In this document: one piece after another, positions 49,658 through 59,184 of the stretch | How the letters are laid out: every line of letters starts with the position of its first letter | How positions within the stretch are numbered: position 1 is the first letter of the stretch | From: Peptoniphilaceae bacterium | Lineage (GTDB): Bacteria; Bacillota; Clostridia; Tissierellales; Peptoniphilaceae | Assembly: GCA_028726605.1 (NCBI GenBank) | Contig: JAQYPV010000015.1 | Span: 1 to 64,000 of the forward strand | Reading direction: 5' to 3' | DNA: 64,000 nt | Made by a program: the position numbers and the translations under genes | The notes under the pieces: model-generated | The model's database searches: none | What the model saw: only the letters and a program-made list of their open reading frames with translations | What the model was told of the DNA's origin: nothing

Positions 49658-51058
49658 TTAGAAAGTGTCTTCCGCCGGAGAATAGTTGGTGCTGGACTCA
49701 TAGATGACCACAGGCGTGCCGTTTCTGTAGTTGTCGTAGATGAACTTGGCTGTCTTCAAATTGAGGTTGATGCACCCGTTCGACCCGTTGTGGATGTACT
49801 CCGTACCGCCGAAACGCTCCACCCACGAGGCATCGTGCATCCCCACCCCGCCGTAGTTGACCGGCATCCAGTACTTCACCGGTGAATTGTACGGCGTGCC
49901 ATCTTTATAGTGACCGTTCAGCGTGCGGTCCTCCTCGCGGCTCCAGATCATGTTCACGCCGCGCGGGGTCTCGTTGTAGTCGTTCACCTTGCCAGTCTTG
50001 ATGGCCGCATCGTAGATGAGTTCTCCGTCCTTGTACGCCCACAGGTGCTGACGGGACAGGTCGATTTCGATGTAGGTGTCGCCGATGTCGTTCTGTTCGC
50101 CGCGCGCCATCCCTTCGTTGAGGTAGACTGCCTCCGCCTCCTGGGACCCGCCCTTCTGTAGCAGCTCCTTCAAGACGTTCACGGTCTCATCCACGTCCAT
50201 GCGCCAGCCGTAGATGCCGGGCGGCACCTCCACCGTGCCCTCGCCCGTCGTCTCAAACGTGCGCGTGGTGCCATACGTGTCCGTCTCGATGGCCATATCG
50301 CGCACCCAGTCGCGTAACCCTTGCGGATTCAAGGCGTAGCCGTCATCCGTCGGCTCCAGTAAGGCGATCATCTCCTTCGGCCCAAACGTGTAGGTCTTGC
50401 TCCCCATGGGAAACGACACCGTGGCTTTGAGATACTGGTTAATCTGATCCGCTTCGGCCGTTAACGTGGCGTCGTCCTTGAGCACTTTGGGATTCTCGTA
50501 GAGCGCTTCCACGGAGACTTCCCGCTCCGAGCCGCGCAACGCCTCCAGCACCAAACTCTTGAGTTCCGCCATGTCGAACGACGCCCCGCGCTTTTCGGGC
50601 TCCACGCGCGCTCCCGTCTCTTCAATGACGAGTTTGGCGTCTTCCGGCTTCGCCCCGTTTGGGTCAAAGCCGCCCTCGATGAGGCGTTTCTCTAACGCCT
50701 TTTCGTCCACGCTGCGCGTGTAGTCCACGGTGTACGCATGCTCGCCAAACACTTCCACGGGCCAGCGCCACGCCGACGGCTGCTCCGGTATCGCTCCGGT
50801 GACGTCGTAGTGAATGCCCAAATCCGCTTCGCTGAGCGCCACCTGCGCCCCGTCGCGACCGGTGAACGTCACCACCTCCTCGCTCGGCGCCATCATCGCA
50901 AAGCGCTCCACGGATTCTCCACCGCGCGCCTCGCCGTTCACGGTAGTGCGCGGGTAGGTGTTCTTGGAAAAATGCATCACGCCAAAGAGGTATCCCCCGA
51001 GTACGACGAGCAAAACCAATCCGACCATGACCCATTTCTTTGCGGATTTTTTCTCCAT
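49658..51058 (-). CDS. L,D-transpeptidase (YkuD) with PG4 domains, membrane-anchored
   Basis: A 466-residue wall cross-linking enzyme. One N-terminal transmembrane helix (WVMVGLVLLVVLGGYLFGV) anchors a tandem of putative peptidoglycan-binding PG4-type domains (about 60-200 and 205-310; VEALYENPKVLKDD, GYALNPQGLRDWVRDMA). The YkuD catalytic domain follows (about 325-455: YIEIDLSRQHLWAYKDGELI, with His and Cys429 in YIHNGSNGCINL). It forms 3-3 cross-links or attaches proteins. AAAGGGG precedes the ATG. It sits between ecfA and a CDF transporter, an unusual insertion in this neighbourhood. Confidence 0.9.
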   Translation of the reverse strand: MEKKSAKKWVMVGLVLLVVLGGYLFGVMHFSKNTYPRTTVNGEARGGESVERFAMMAPSEEVVTFTGRDGAQVALSEADLGIHYDVTGAIPEQPSAWRWPVEVFGEHAYTVDYTRSVDEKALEKRLIEGGFDPNGAKPEDAKLVIEETGARVEPEKRGASFDMAELKSLVLEALRGSEREVSVEALYENPKVLKDDATLTAEADQINQYLKATVSFPMGSKTYTFGPKEMIALLEPTDDGYALNPQGLRDWVRDMAIETDTYGTTRTFETTGEGTVEVPPGIYGWRMDVDETVNVLKELLQKGGSQEAEAVYLNEGMARGEQNDIGDTYIEIDLSRQHLWAYKDGELIYDAAIKTGKVNDYNETPRGVNMIWSREEDRTLNGHYKDGTPYNSPVKYWMPVNYGGVGMHDASWVERFGGTEYIHNGSNGCINLNLKTAKFIYDNYRNGTPVVIYESSTNYSPAEDTF

Positions 51059-51094
51059 GCTCGACCCCTTTCGATTCGTCTCGACCCTTACGAC

Positions 51095-52216
51095 CTACGA
51101 CCGTACCGCCATGTCGCGGTCCACGGTGACGACGACTTCGTCGCCAGGAAACGCCTCTGCCATCCGGCGATCCAGTTCTGCCTTGACCTTTCGCGTGTCA
51201 TAGCGACTCTCCCAGGGCACGACGACGTCGAAGAGCAACTTGCGCCCCTGCGACGTCTGCACCACGCGAAAGTCGTGCATTCCAAACCCTGGGTCGACCT
51301 GCTGAACGAGTGCGAGGACGTGCGCCTGCAACTTGCGAATGGAATCCGTCTGTGGCAACAGCGGATCCATGTGGATCGTAATGTCGATGTCTTTCTGTTC
51401 ACTGAGTTCCCGTTCGATGCGGTCCACCAGCTCATGGCTCTCGATGGCAGTGCGCATGCCGTCCACTTCGACGTGGACCGTCACGAAGCGCCGCCTTGGA
51501 CCGTAATCATGAACGATTAAGTCATGAATACCCAAAACGCCGTCGTAATGCATCAGGCGCTCGGTCAGGTCGCTCACAAAGCCCTCGTCCGGCGCCGTGC
51601 CGACGAGTTCGTTGACGTTTTTTTTGAGAATATCCCAGCCATTTTTGGCCACGAGGACGGCCACGAACACCGTGAGGTAGCCGTCGGTGGCCACGTGGAT
51701 GAGGGGCGCCAAGGCGAGGGCCACGATGATCGCCAACGTCACCAAAAGGTCGGACTTGGCATCGGCCGCCGCGGCCAGGAGTACGTTGGAGCCGATGCGC
51801 TTCCCCACGCGCGTGTAGTAGACCACCATCCCGGCCTTCACCACTTGGGAGACGAGGAGAATGGCCAACGACAGCGGCGTCATTGCGATCATCTCCGGGT
51901 GTCGAATGCCGTCGATGCCCTGCATCAAGAGCGAAACGGCGACGTAGAGGATGACGAGGCCCACCACGAACGAACTCAGGTACTCAAAGCGCGCGTGTCC
52001 GAACGGGTGGCTGCGGTCCGAAGGCTTTCCGGCGATGACGAAGGTTGCAAACGACACCACCGACGAGAGTGCATCGAAGAGGTTGTTCATCCCATCGCCC
52101 ACGATGGACGCCGCCCCCGTGGCGAGGCCGATGAAAATCTTAGAGCCCGCCAGTCCCAGATTGAACAGGAGGCCGATGGCACTGGTGCGCTGTCCTATTT
52201 GAGTTCGTTCGTCCAT
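51095..52216 (-). CDS. Cation diffusion facilitator (CDF) metal transporter
   Basis: A 373-residue inner-membrane metal/proton antiporter for Zn2+, Mn2+, Fe2+ or similar. Six helices lie in the first about 210 residues, with the metal-site motifs IVGDGMNNLFDALSS and AAADAKSDLLVTL and the SHPFGHARFEYLSSF loop between helices II and III. A cytoplasmic dimerisation domain follows (VHDYGPRRRFVTVHVEVDG). A further C-terminal segment of about 90 residues repeats a similar fold (VVQTSQGRKLLFDVVVPWE), longer than typical. The start overlaps the upstream gene by 22 bp, so translation is probably coupled. Confidence 0.9.
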   Translation of the reverse strand: MDERTQIGQRTSAIGLLFNLGLAGSKIFIGLATGAASIVGDGMNNLFDALSSVVSFATFVIAGKPSDRSHPFGHARFEYLSSFVVGLVILYVAVSLLMQGIDGIRHPEMIAMTPLSLAILLVSQVVKAGMVVYYTRVGKRIGSNVLLAAAADAKSDLLVTLAIIVALALAPLIHVATDGYLTVFVAVLVAKNGWDILKKNVNELVGTAPDEGFVSDLTERLMHYDGVLGIHDLIVHDYGPRRRFVTVHVEVDGMRTAIESHELVDRIERELSEQKDIDITIHMDPLLPQTDSIRKLQAHVLALVQQVDPGFGMHDFRVVQTSQGRKLLFDVVVPWESRYDTRKVKAELDRRMAEAFPGDEVVVTVDRDMAVRS

Positions 52217-53130
52217 GACTCCACCGACTCCAGACGGAGCTCCACCGTCCACGTCTGTTCCTTTCCCGGCCCCACTTGGCCGACTTTTTGATTGGCGATG
52301 GCGCGCGCCAGGCTATCGTAATAGCCGTTTGTGGGCTCCAGCGCGATGGTCTTGGGCCCGGCGCTGCCGCCGGTGTTCACCCACCCGCCGAGATAAGGGA
52401 TAACCTTGGGATCCCAATACAAGGACAGCCTCACCCCCTCTGTGGGATACGTGATGGACGCCGCGCCCTGCGACAGCGGCTCCGTCAAATAGAACTTGTA
52501 CGCCCCATCCACAGGGACGTCATCCATGCGATGCAGGTCGAAGTCAAATGCCTCGTCCCCGTGGGCGTTCATGAGCGTGGCCGGCTCTGGCCAGGAGAGG
52601 ACGGCATCCGGTTCATAGCGACACAGATCATGCAAGGCCCACAAGAAAGGCCGCGCCTGCACCGACTCGTTCAACACGCGGTACTTGAGGAAGATCGAGT
52701 GGCCTTCAATGTGGATGTGGCGTTCGAAGTAGAGCGGAATGGCGGAGAGGCGGAAGTACGCCTTCACCGAGCGCATGGTCCGATCTTCCTCGAACACGTT
52801 CCATGCGCGGCTCCACGCGTCGCCGTGGTCCGCAAAGTGGCCGAGGTCGCTCACATTGCAGGCGTCGATGGTGGGAATGCAGTCGTCGATGCCGGACAGA
52901 TCGTAGTGGCTGAACGGCGCGCCAGGATAGGCCCTCTGGTAGAGCATGCGCTCGTCCGACACGGTCTCAATGCCCAGTGGTCGCGCCAGCGCCTCAAACT
53001 CTTTCGGCTTGTAGACGATGGATGCAATTTTGAATCCGATCTCCGGATAGATCGTGACGATGAGTTCTTCGGTCTCCAGCGTGACGACGTGAAGCGCGCT
53101 CGACGAGGCGCGGTGTTCCATCTTGCGCAT
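52195..53130 (-). CDS. Aldose 1-epimerase/galactose mutarotase-like protein
   Basis: 311 residues with the beta-sandwich mutarotase pattern: VVTLETEELIVTIYPEIGFKI at the start, DDCIPTIDACNVSDLG in the active-site region (with Asp and acidic groups), HGDAWSR carrying the conserved His, and a late FLWALHDLCRYEPDA segment. It may act on a hexose or sugar phosphate; the exact sugar is not evident. ATG 53130 follows GAGGAGGGG, and a 31-codon upstream extension has no ribosome site. It overlaps the CDF gene. Confidence 0.75.
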   Translation of the reverse strand: MRKMEHRASSSALHVVTLETEELIVTIYPEIGFKIASIVYKPKEFEALARPLGIETVSDERMLYQRAYPGAPFSHYDLSGIDDCIPTIDACNVSDLGHFADHGDAWSRAWNVFEEDRTMRSVKAYFRLSAIPLYFERHIHIEGHSIFLKYRVLNESVQARPFLWALHDLCRYEPDAVLSWPEPATLMNAHGDEAFDFDLHRMDDVPVDGAYKFYLTEPLSQGAASITYPTEGVRLSLYWDPKVIPYLGGWVNTGGSAGPKTIALEPTNGYYDSLARAIANQKVGQVGPGKEQTWTVELRLESVESWTNELK

Positions 53131-53194
53131 AATCCCCTCCTCTACTTTCAAAGTGCCTTCATCATAAGAAAAGGCGCTCAAGCGTGTCAAGTGA

Positions 53195-53230
53195 CAAAAA
53201 AAGAGCATGTCCCCAAGGCTCATGCTCTTC
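53195..53230 (-). terminator. Intrinsic terminator of the ribosomal-protein superoperon
   Basis: On the minus strand, AAGAGCATGAGCC pairs with GG-CATGCTCTT around a short loop, followed by TTTTTTTG, 15 bp past the rplQ stop. Confidence 0.9.
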
Positions 53231-53244
53231 GCATTTGAATGAAA

Positions 53245-53766
53245 TTATTCAGCGTCCGCCGGCTTTTCTTCCGTCTCGGCTACCGCTTCAGCCTCCGGGG
53301 CTTCCGCCGTCTCCGATTCGGTTTCCGCTACCGGCGCTTCCTCCGTCGCTTCGACCTCCGGCTCTGCTTGCGCTTCAACCGGCGTCTCTTCCGGCTTGTG
53401 GGCCTTCTTTACGACGAGTCCTTCGTCGACCAACTCCAGGATGGCCATCTCCGCACCATCGCCGCGACGAGGTCCCAGCTTCAGGACGCGCGTATAACCG
53501 CCTTCGCGATCCGCAAACTTCGGAGCGATCTCCTCGACCAGTTTGCGCGCGACCGCGTTACTGTAGAGGCGCGAGGACACCTGGCGATTGCCGGCCAGCG
53601 TACCCTTCTTCGCGAGAGTAATCATCTTCTCCGCCAGACGCTGCGCATCTTTGGCGCGCGTGACGGTCGTTGTAATTCTGCCGTTGATGAACAACGAAGA
53701 GACGAGATTCTTGAGCATCGCCTGGCGATGATCCGTTCTGCGTCCCAATTTTCTTAAAGTCGCCAA
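53245..53766 (-). CDS. rplQ: 50S ribosomal protein L17 with long acidic tail
   Basis: 173 residues against the usual 115-125. The core is typical ([56 protein letters not shown]). From about residue 123 an extra tail of some 50 residues consists almost only of Glu, Ala, Pro, Val and Thr (for example [19 protein letters not shown]). The start codon is TTG 53766 after GGAGG. Last gene of the superoperon, 9 bp after rpoA. Confidence 0.95.
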   Translation of the reverse strand: MATLRKLGRRTDHRQAMLKNLVSSLFINGRITTTVTRAKDAQRLAEKMITLAKKGTLAGNRQVSSRLYSNAVARKLVEEIAPKFADREGGYTRVLKLGPRRGDGAEMAILELVDEGLVVKKAHKPEETPVEAQAEPEVEATEEAPVAETESETAEAPEAEAVAETEEKPADAE

Positions 53767-53775
53767 CGTTTCCTC

Positions 53776-54738
53776 CTATTCCGCTTCCTTCGAATAGTTA
53801 AGCTCCAGCCCGTACGACTGCACTTTTTCCTCAACTTCCGCAAAGGACTTCTTTCCGAAATTGCGAATCTTGGCCAAGTCCTCCGCCTTAATCGTCACGA
53901 TGTCGCCGAGCGTGTGGATATCCGAACGCTTCAAACAGTTGTAGCTGCGCAGCGTGAGATCCAGATCCTCGATGGGCTTCTGCAGGAGCGAGTTCTCCGG
54001 CTCCGGCTGTTCCGCCACATCCGTCTCTTCCTCCACCACATAATCCGGCAACTCGAAGAAGAGTTGCAGATGCTCGGTTAAAATGGCTGCCCCCTCAGAA
54101 ATGGCCTCCTGCGGACTGATGGTCCCATTCGTCCACACTTCCAGGATCAGCTTGTCGTAATCCGTGATCTGCTGCACACGGGTGTTTTCGACTTCGAAGT
54201 TGACTTTCTTTACAGGCGTAAAAGAGGAATCAATGGCGATCGTACCGATGGGATCACCGGGATCCTTATTCTGGTCCGCCAGGGCATAACCGGCGCCATC
54301 CACGACCGTCAACTCCATGTGAATCGCCCCCTCGGCGTTGAGCGTGCAGAGGTAGTGACTCTGGTTGACGATCTCCACTTCGGTGCTCTCCTGAATGTCG
54401 CGCGCCGTGACGATCTTCGGCCCCTCGACATCTAGGCGCAGTGTGACATCCTCGCCCTGACCCTGTAAACGACGCACCGCAAGGCCCTTGATGTTCAGCA
54501 CCAGCTCCGGCACATCCTCCAGCACGCCGGGGATGGTCGAGAACTCGTGCGGAACGCCCTCGTCGAATTTAATCGTGGCCACAGCAGCACCCGGAAGCGA
54601 GGAAAGGAGAACGCGACGCAGGGAGTTGCCGATCGTCGTTCCAAACCCACGCTCCAATGGAGACATACTGAAACGTCCATAGTTCTTTTTGTCGTCTAAC
54701 TCGAGGATTTCGACTTTAGTATTGAGTTTATTTACCAT
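53776..54738 (-). CDS. rpoA: RNA polymerase alpha subunit
   Basis: 320 residues: the N-terminal assembly domain (YGRFSMSPLERGFGTTIGNSLRRVLLSSLPG) and the C-terminal domain binding UP elements and activators (EDLDLTLRSYNCLKRSDIHT, then AEDLAKIRNFGKKSFAEVEE). A short acidic linker joins them. GGGGAGG precedes the ATG. It lies in the alpha operon between rpsD and rplQ. Confidence 0.97.
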   Translation of the reverse strand: MVNKLNTKVEILELDDKKNYGRFSMSPLERGFGTTIGNSLRRVLLSSLPGAAVATIKFDEGVPHEFSTIPGVLEDVPELVLNIKGLAVRRLQGQGEDVTLRLDVEGPKIVTARDIQESTEVEIVNQSHYLCTLNAEGAIHMELTVVDGAGYALADQNKDPGDPIGTIAIDSSFTPVKKVNFEVENTRVQQITDYDKLILEVWTNGTISPQEAISEGAAILTEHLQLFFELPDYVVEEETDVAEQPEPENSLLQKPIEDLDLTLRSYNCLKRSDIHTLGDIVTIKAEDLAKIRNFGKKSFAEVEEKVQSYGLELNYSKEAE

Positions 54739-54795
54739 GGATCAGCCTCCCCTTCATTTCTGTCGAATACTTCAAATAACTGACTCCGGGGACGA

Positions 54796-55383
54796 TTACT
54801 TCGAGTACAACTCGACGATCTGCGTTTCCTCAATCGGGTAGTCGATGTTGTCGCGCATCGGCTCCGAGAGGATACGACCCTCCAGTTTTTCCGGATCGAC
54901 AGAAACCCAAGGCATCTGATTCCACACATTCTGCTCAGTGTTCTTGAAGAACGCGTTCTTGCGGGACTTTTCTCGCACGCTCACGACATCGCCCACTTCG
55001 AGTTCCATGGAGGGGATGGTCGCCTTGTGACCGTTCAGGTCAAAATGGCCGTGCACGATGAGCTGGCGCGCTTGCTGACGCGTGGACGCAAAGCCCATGC
55101 GATAGACGACGTTGTCCAACCGCATCTCCAACAGCTTCAGCAGATTCCAACCAGCCTGACCGCCCATGCGCGTGGCGCGGACGAACAGATTGCGGAACAC
55201 CTTTTCGGAGACGCCGTAGATGAACTTGGCCTTCTGCTTTTCACGCAGCTGCATGCCGTAGTCCGAGAGTTTGCGCGTGTTACGCTTCGGATTGCGACGC
55301 GATTTCTTATTGATGCCGACGACTTGGGGCTCAATGTCCAATGCGCGGCAACGCTTTAACACCGCTCCGTTAGTTCTTGCCAT
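54796..55383 (-). CDS. rpsD: 30S ribosomal protein S4
   Basis: A 195-residue primary 16S-binding protein with an S4 RNA-binding domain (MRLDNVVYRMGFASTRQQARQL, VHGHFDLNGHKATIPS). The N-terminus has no Cys4 zinc knuckle, so it is the zinc-free form. Its place inside the alpha operon is the ancestral arrangement. GAGGTATACC precedes the ATG. Confidence 0.96.
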   Translation of the reverse strand: MARTNGAVLKRCRALDIEPQVVGINKKSRRNPKRNTRKLSDYGMQLREKQKAKFIYGVSEKVFRNLFVRATRMGGQAGWNLLKLLEMRLDNVVYRMGFASTRQQARQLIVHGHFDLNGHKATIPSMELEVGDVVSVREKSRKNAFFKNTEQNVWNQMPWVSVDPEKLEGRILSEPMRDNIDYPIEETQIVELYSK

Positions 55384-55395
55384 GGTATACCTCCG

Positions 55396-55797
55396 TTACA
55401 CTCTTCTTCTCTTCGGCGGTCTGCAGCCGTTGTGCGGGATCGGCGTGACGTCTTTGATCATCGTCACTGAGAGACCTGCCGTCTCCAGAGCGCGGATGGC
55501 CGATTCACGACCGGCGCCCGGTCCCTTCACATACACTTCTACAGTTTTCAGACCCTGGTCCATGGCCTTTTTCGCCGCTTCCTCAGCGCACTGCTGCGCC
55601 GCGTACGGCGTGGACTTACGCGAACCGCGGAAGCCCAACTGACCCGAAGAAGCCCAGGAAATGACGTTGCCGTTCAGATCCGAGAGCGTCACGATGGTGT
55701 TGTTGAACGTCGAGATGATGTGTGCCTGACCGTTCGTGATATTCTTTTTGACGCGCCGCTTACCGCCACGACGAGTCACACTTTGTTTACCAGCCAT
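55396..55797 (-). CDS. rpsK: 30S ribosomal protein S11
   Basis: A 133-residue platform protein: [35 protein letters not shown] and the C-terminal [19 protein letters not shown]11 is the reported contact of YbeY in the 30S platform, of interest given the YbeY-Era fusion in this genome. Confidence 0.96.
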   Translation of the reverse strand: MAGKQSVTRRGGKRRVKKNITNGQAHIISTFNNTIVTLSDLNGNVISWASSGQLGFRGSRKSTPYAAQQCAEEAAKKAMDQGLKTVEVYVKGPGAGRESAIRALETAGLSVTMIKDVTPIPHNGCRPPKRRRV

Positions 55798-55807
55798 TCA
55801 ATCCCCC

Positions 55808-56152
55808 TTACTTCTTCTTGCCTTTGCGCGTGCGTGCATTGTTCTTCGTGTTCTGCCCGCGCACCGGAAGATTGCGGCGATGACGGTTGCCGCGGTAACT
55901 GTTGATCTCGCGTAGACGCTTGATGTTCATCGATACTTCACGGCGCAGATCGCCCTCGATGCGATAGCCGGCAATCTGCTCGCGAATGCGCTGAATTTCT
56001 GCTTCCGAAAGATCACGAACACGCGTGTCGGGATTCACCTCAGCGTTCTTCAAAATTTCGTTGGAGCGCGCGCGGCCGATACCGTAGATGTAGGTAAGCC
56101 CAATTTCGACGCGCTTGTCTTTCGGTAAATCGATCCCTGAAATACGAGCCAA
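55808..56152 (-). CDS. rpsM: 30S ribosomal protein S13
   Basis: 114 residues: [32 protein letters not shown] and the basic tail [16 protein letters not shown] that reaches the P site. The start codon is TTG 56152, with AGGAGGC just upstream. It follows rpmJ by 10 bp. Confidence 0.95.
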   Translation of the reverse strand: MARISGIDLPKDKRVEIGLTYIYGIGRARSNEILKNAEVNPDTRVRDLSEAEIQRIREQIAGYRIEGDLRREVSMNIKRLREINSYRGNRHRRNLPVRGQNTKNNARTRKGKKK

Positions 56153-56162
56153 AGTCGCCTCC

Positions 56163-56276
56163 TTAGCCTTGACGCTGTTTATGCTTCGGGTTCTCGCAGA
56201 TCACCATCACGCGACCCTTGCGCTTGATGATCTTGCATTTATCGCACATCTTTTTGACTGATGGCCTGACTTTCAT
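56163..56276 (-). CDS. rpmJ: 50S ribosomal protein L36, zinc form
   Basis: A 37-residue protein with the zinc ligands Cys11, Cys14, Cys27 and His32 all present (MCDKCK ... VICENPKH). ATG 56276 follows AGGACAG; stop TAA at 56163-56165. It sits between infA and rpsM as in other Firmicutes. Confidence 0.95.
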   Translation of the reverse strand: MKVRPSVKKMCDKCKIIKRKGRVMVICENPKHKQRQG

Positions 56277-56285
56277 TCTGTCCTC

Positions 56286-56504
56286 CTATTTCTTTCTCCA
56301 TGTGATACGTCCCTTGGTCAAATCATACGGAGATAATTCGATAGTGACGTGATCGCCTTCGAGAATACGAATATAGTTCATGCGAAGTTTACCTGAGATA
56401 TGTGCCATGACATCATGACCGTTTTCGAGCTCGACGATGAAGATGGCATTCGGCAGGCGCTCTTTGACAACGCCCTCAACTTCAATTACATCTTTTGATG
56501 ACAT
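56286..56504 (-). CDS. infA: Translation initiation factor IF-1
   Basis: A 72-residue OB-fold factor that blocks the A site during initiation: [38 protein letters not shown] and [16 protein letters not shown] 56504 follows AGGAGGAGAG located within the end of the KOW-protein gene, which it overlaps by 23 bp. Confidence 0.95.
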   Translation of the reverse strand: MSSKDVIEVEGVVKERLPNAIFIVELENGHDVMAHISGKLRMNYIRILEGDHVTIELSPYDLTKGRITWRKK

Positions 56505-56811
56505 TCTCTCTCCTCCTGCGATTGCCCGTGTAAGGGGCCAACAACTCACGGACCTTGGCATCGTTCCACGACGTGTCCTGTTTCATCGTCTCAATCCCGG
56601 ATATCTTGTCCCGGTACGGTTGCAAATGCATCACGCGTTTTTTCTTGGGCCGCGCCAACGGGCGCTGAGCGCCGTTCGTGACCCAGACATGCTTCGCATC
56701 GGCGATTTCTAACACGAGAAAGACCGTTCCTTTGTCGTGCCCGGCTTTGGATCGCACGATCTGTCCCGGCACGAGCGGATTGGGTTGGTCCATATGGGCT
56801 TCCTGCGTCAT
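56482..56811 (-). CDS. KOW-domain RNA-binding protein (L14e-like)
   Basis: 109 residues with a KOW motif ([23 protein letters not shown]) near the N-terminus, then [22 protein letters not shown], as in the small L14e/L27e-like proteins that clostridia carry between map/adk and infA. A C-terminal basic tail ([14 protein letters not shown]) is extra. Its ATG overlaps the adk stop (ATGA). It probably binds the ribosome or rRNA; its role is not established. Confidence 0.8.
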   Translation of the reverse strand: MTQEAHMDQPNPLVPGQIVRSKAGHDKGTVFLVLEIADAKHVWVTNGAQRPLARPKKKRVMHLQPYRDKISGIETMKQDTSWNDAKVRELLAPYTGNRRRRENVIKRCN

Positions 56812-57446
56812 GCGTCAATCGCCTGACGGACGGCGGCAAAGACGTCATCCACAGGATGGTCGCCGTCGATATGCACGAGGTTGCCCTGTGCTTCATAGTA
56901 CGCGATGAGCGGCTCGGTTTGTGCGCGGTAGACATCGAGGCGTTGCGCGACGGTCTCTTTCTTGTCGTCGGCGCGCTGGACGAGTTCGTGACCGCAGACA
57001 TCGCAGATGCCTTCTTGAGTGGGCGGATTGTCCACGACGTGGTAGACCGCCCCGCACTCGGGGCAGCTGCGGCGACCGGACAGACGCTTCACGAGCGTCG
57101 GCGCGTCCACCTCGATGCAAATGACGTGGTCAAGCGCCTGTCCGCGCTCCTGCAGTCCTTCCGTCAAGGCGTCGGCCTGTTCGATCGTGCGCGGGAATCC
57201 GTCCAGAAGGTAGTTGTCCTGCTCCTGGTCGAGACGATCCCAGACCATGGCAATGGTCAGTTCATCTGGCACCAGATTGCCGCCGTCCAAATAGGCCTGC
57301 ACCTTTTCGCCCAGCGGCGTCTTGTTCTTGATATTCTCGCGGAAGATGTCCCCCGTGGAAATATGCTTCAGTCCGAACTCCTGTTCGATCTTCTTCGCCT
57401 GTGTCCCTTTGCCGGCTCCCGGAGGGCCGAGTAATACGAGCTTCAT
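56808..57446 (-). CDS. adk: Adenylate kinase, zinc LID form
   Basis: A 212-residue enzyme interconverting ATP + AMP and 2 ADP. P-loop LLGPPGAGKGTQ, NMP-binding region, LLDGFPRTIEQAD, and a LID with Cys128, Cys131, Cys148 and Cys151 binding zinc. It follows secY by 11 bp. The methionine aminopeptidase gene (map) that often comes next is absent here. Confidence 0.96.
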   Translation of the reverse strand: MKLVLLGPPGAGKGTQAKKIEQEFGLKHISTGDIFRENIKNKTPLGEKVQAYLDGGNLVPDELTIAMVWDRLDQEQDNYLLDGFPRTIEQADALTEGLQERGQALDHVICIEVDAPTLVKRLSGRRSCPECGAVYHVVDNPPTQEGICDVCGHELVQRADDKKETVAQRLDVYRAQTEPLIAYYEAQGNLVHIDGDHPVDDVFAAVRQAIDA

Positions 57447-57457
57447 CGAATCCCCTT

Positions 57458-58735
57458 CTACTTCTTTAAGAAGCCTTTATAATGGCGCATCTGCAGTTGT
57501 GCTTCCAATGCGCGGACCATTTCGAGAACCACACCGACCACGATGATGATCGACGTGCCGCCGAAACCGAGCTGTACTTTGAAGATTTGTGCAATCAGTC
57601 CCGGGATGATGGAGAGAATGGCCAGAACGATCGCACCGACGAGCGTAATGTTGTTCACGATGCGCTGCAGGTATTCCGACGTCGGCTTGCCCGGACGGAT
57701 GCCCGGTATGAAGCCACCGGATTGCTGCATGTTGCGAGAATACTCATAGGCGTTGAACTGGATCGAGTTGTAGAAATAGGCGAAGAAGACGATGAGTAAC
57801 GCCTGCACCGCGTGTTGAATGATGAAACCGATCCACCCCTGCGGCGTCATGTACTGCGCCACAAAGTCACGCGCCCCACCGCCGATGAAGAGGGCGATGG
57901 TCTGCGGCAGCGCCAACAGTGCCGAAGCGAAGATGACCGGCAAAACGCCCGCCATGTTCACCTTGATGGGGATGTGCGTGGCCTGGCCGCCGTACATCTT
58001 GCGTCCCACCACGCGCTTGGCGTACTGAACGGGAATCTTGCGCTCACCCTCATTGAGCAACACGACGACGACCGTAATGGCAATCGTCACGGCGATGATG
58101 AGCAGAAGCACCAGCGGATTCATCTGACCGTTGATCACAGCCTGAATCATGAGCGTCAAACGCTGCGGCATGCCCGCCACGATGCCCACGAAGATGATGA
58201 ACGACACGCCGTTGCCGACCCCGTGTTCGGTGATCAGATCGCCGATCCAGACGACAAACGAAGCGCCTGCCACCATGACGAGAATCGCAATGGCCTTCTC
58301 AAGCGTACCGCCACTCGCAAATGCATCGGCAAAAATCCCCTGAACCAACGCGAACGCCTGCAATACCGCCAACGCAATTCCCAAGTACTTGGTGTATTGT
58401 TGGATCTTTTTGCGTCCTTCTTCCCCCTCTTTCGAGAGTTCTTCCAGTTGCGGAATCGCAAAGGTCAAAAGCTGAATCACGATGGATGACGTGATGTACG
58501 GCCCCACGCCCAGTGCAAAGACGCTGAGGTTGGAAAGGCCGCCGCCGCTGACCATGTTCATGATTCCCAAGAGGCTGCCCTGCAGCGAATTGTAGAGCTG
58601 ATGGATCAGCTCCAGATTCGCAAACGGGATAGGCAGCGCGTTCCCCAGACGGAGGACGACGAGCATGAGCACAGTGAAGATGATCTTCTTACGCGTCTGC
58701 TCAACCTCCCACGCATTTTTGAGTGTGCGAAGCAT
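57458..58735 (-). CDS. secY: Protein translocase subunit SecY
   Basis: A 425-residue ten-helix channel of the Sec translocon. FTVLMLVVLRLGNALPIP, the ALGVGPYITSSIVIQLL helix, the cytoplasmic loop GEEGRKKIQQYTKYL and the GGFIPGIRPGKPT loop contacting the ribosome/SecA are visible. The start overlaps the rplO stop by one base (TGATG), giving coupled translation. Confidence 0.97.
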   Translation of the reverse strand: MLRTLKNAWEVEQTRKKIIFTVLMLVVLRLGNALPIPFANLELIHQLYNSLQGSLLGIMNMVSGGGLSNLSVFALGVGPYITSSIVIQLLTFAIPQLEELSKEGEEGRKKIQQYTKYLGIALAVLQAFALVQGIFADAFASGGTLEKAIAILVMVAGASFVVWIGDLITEHGVGNGVSFIIFVGIVAGMPQRLTLMIQAVINGQMNPLVLLLIIAVTIAITVVVVLLNEGERKIPVQYAKRVVGRKMYGGQATHIPIKVNMAGVLPVIFASALLALPQTIALFIGGGARDFVAQYMTPQGWIGFIIQHAVQALLIVFFAYFYNSIQFNAYEYSRNMQQSGGFIPGIRPGKPTSEYLQRIVNNITLVGAIVLAILSIIPGLIAQIFKVQLGFGGTSIIIVVGVVLEMVRALEAQLQMRHYKGFLKK

Positions 58736-59184
58736 CAGACCACCTCAGCCTTTCCTCCGGCGGCCTGGATTTTTTCTTCCGCGGACTTAGTGAACTTCGT
58801 CGCCTGAACGGTCAGATTCTTCTCCAGTTCACCGTTGCCGAGGATCTTCAAGCCGTCACCCAGCTCACTCGCATGGATGAGGCCCGCCTCGACCAAGGCT
58901 TCCGCCGTCACGGTGGCGCCTTCGTCAAAGCGATTCAAGTCTTGAATGTTCACCGTGGCAAAGTGCTTGGCAAACGGGTTCTTGAATCCGCGCTTCGGCA
59001 AGGTGCGGAACAGCGGCATCTGACCACCCTCGAAACCGGGGCGCACACCGCCGCCGCTACGCGAGTTCTGTCCGTCGCGACCACGACCGGCGAATTTACC
59101 CCAGCCGGAGGAATGACCACGACCGACGCGCTTGCGGTCTTTCGTCTCACCGCCACGAGCGGGTTGTAAGTCATGCAGTTTCAT
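58735..59184 (-). CDS. rplO: 50S ribosomal protein L15
   Basis: 149 residues: [19 protein letters not shown], the glycine/arginine-rich [18 protein letters not shown] loop, [19 protein letters not shown] and a C-terminal globular part ending AGGKAEVV. The ATG at 59184 follows GAGGAGGGC within the end of rpmD. Confidence 0.95.
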   Translation of the reverse strand: MKLHDLQPARGGETKDRKRVGRGHSSGWGKFAGRGRDGQNSRSGGGVRPGFEGGQMPLFRTLPKRGFKNPFAKHFATVNIQDLNRFDEGATVTAEALVEAGLIHASELGDGLKILGNGELEKNLTVQATKFTKSAEEKIQAAGGKAEVV

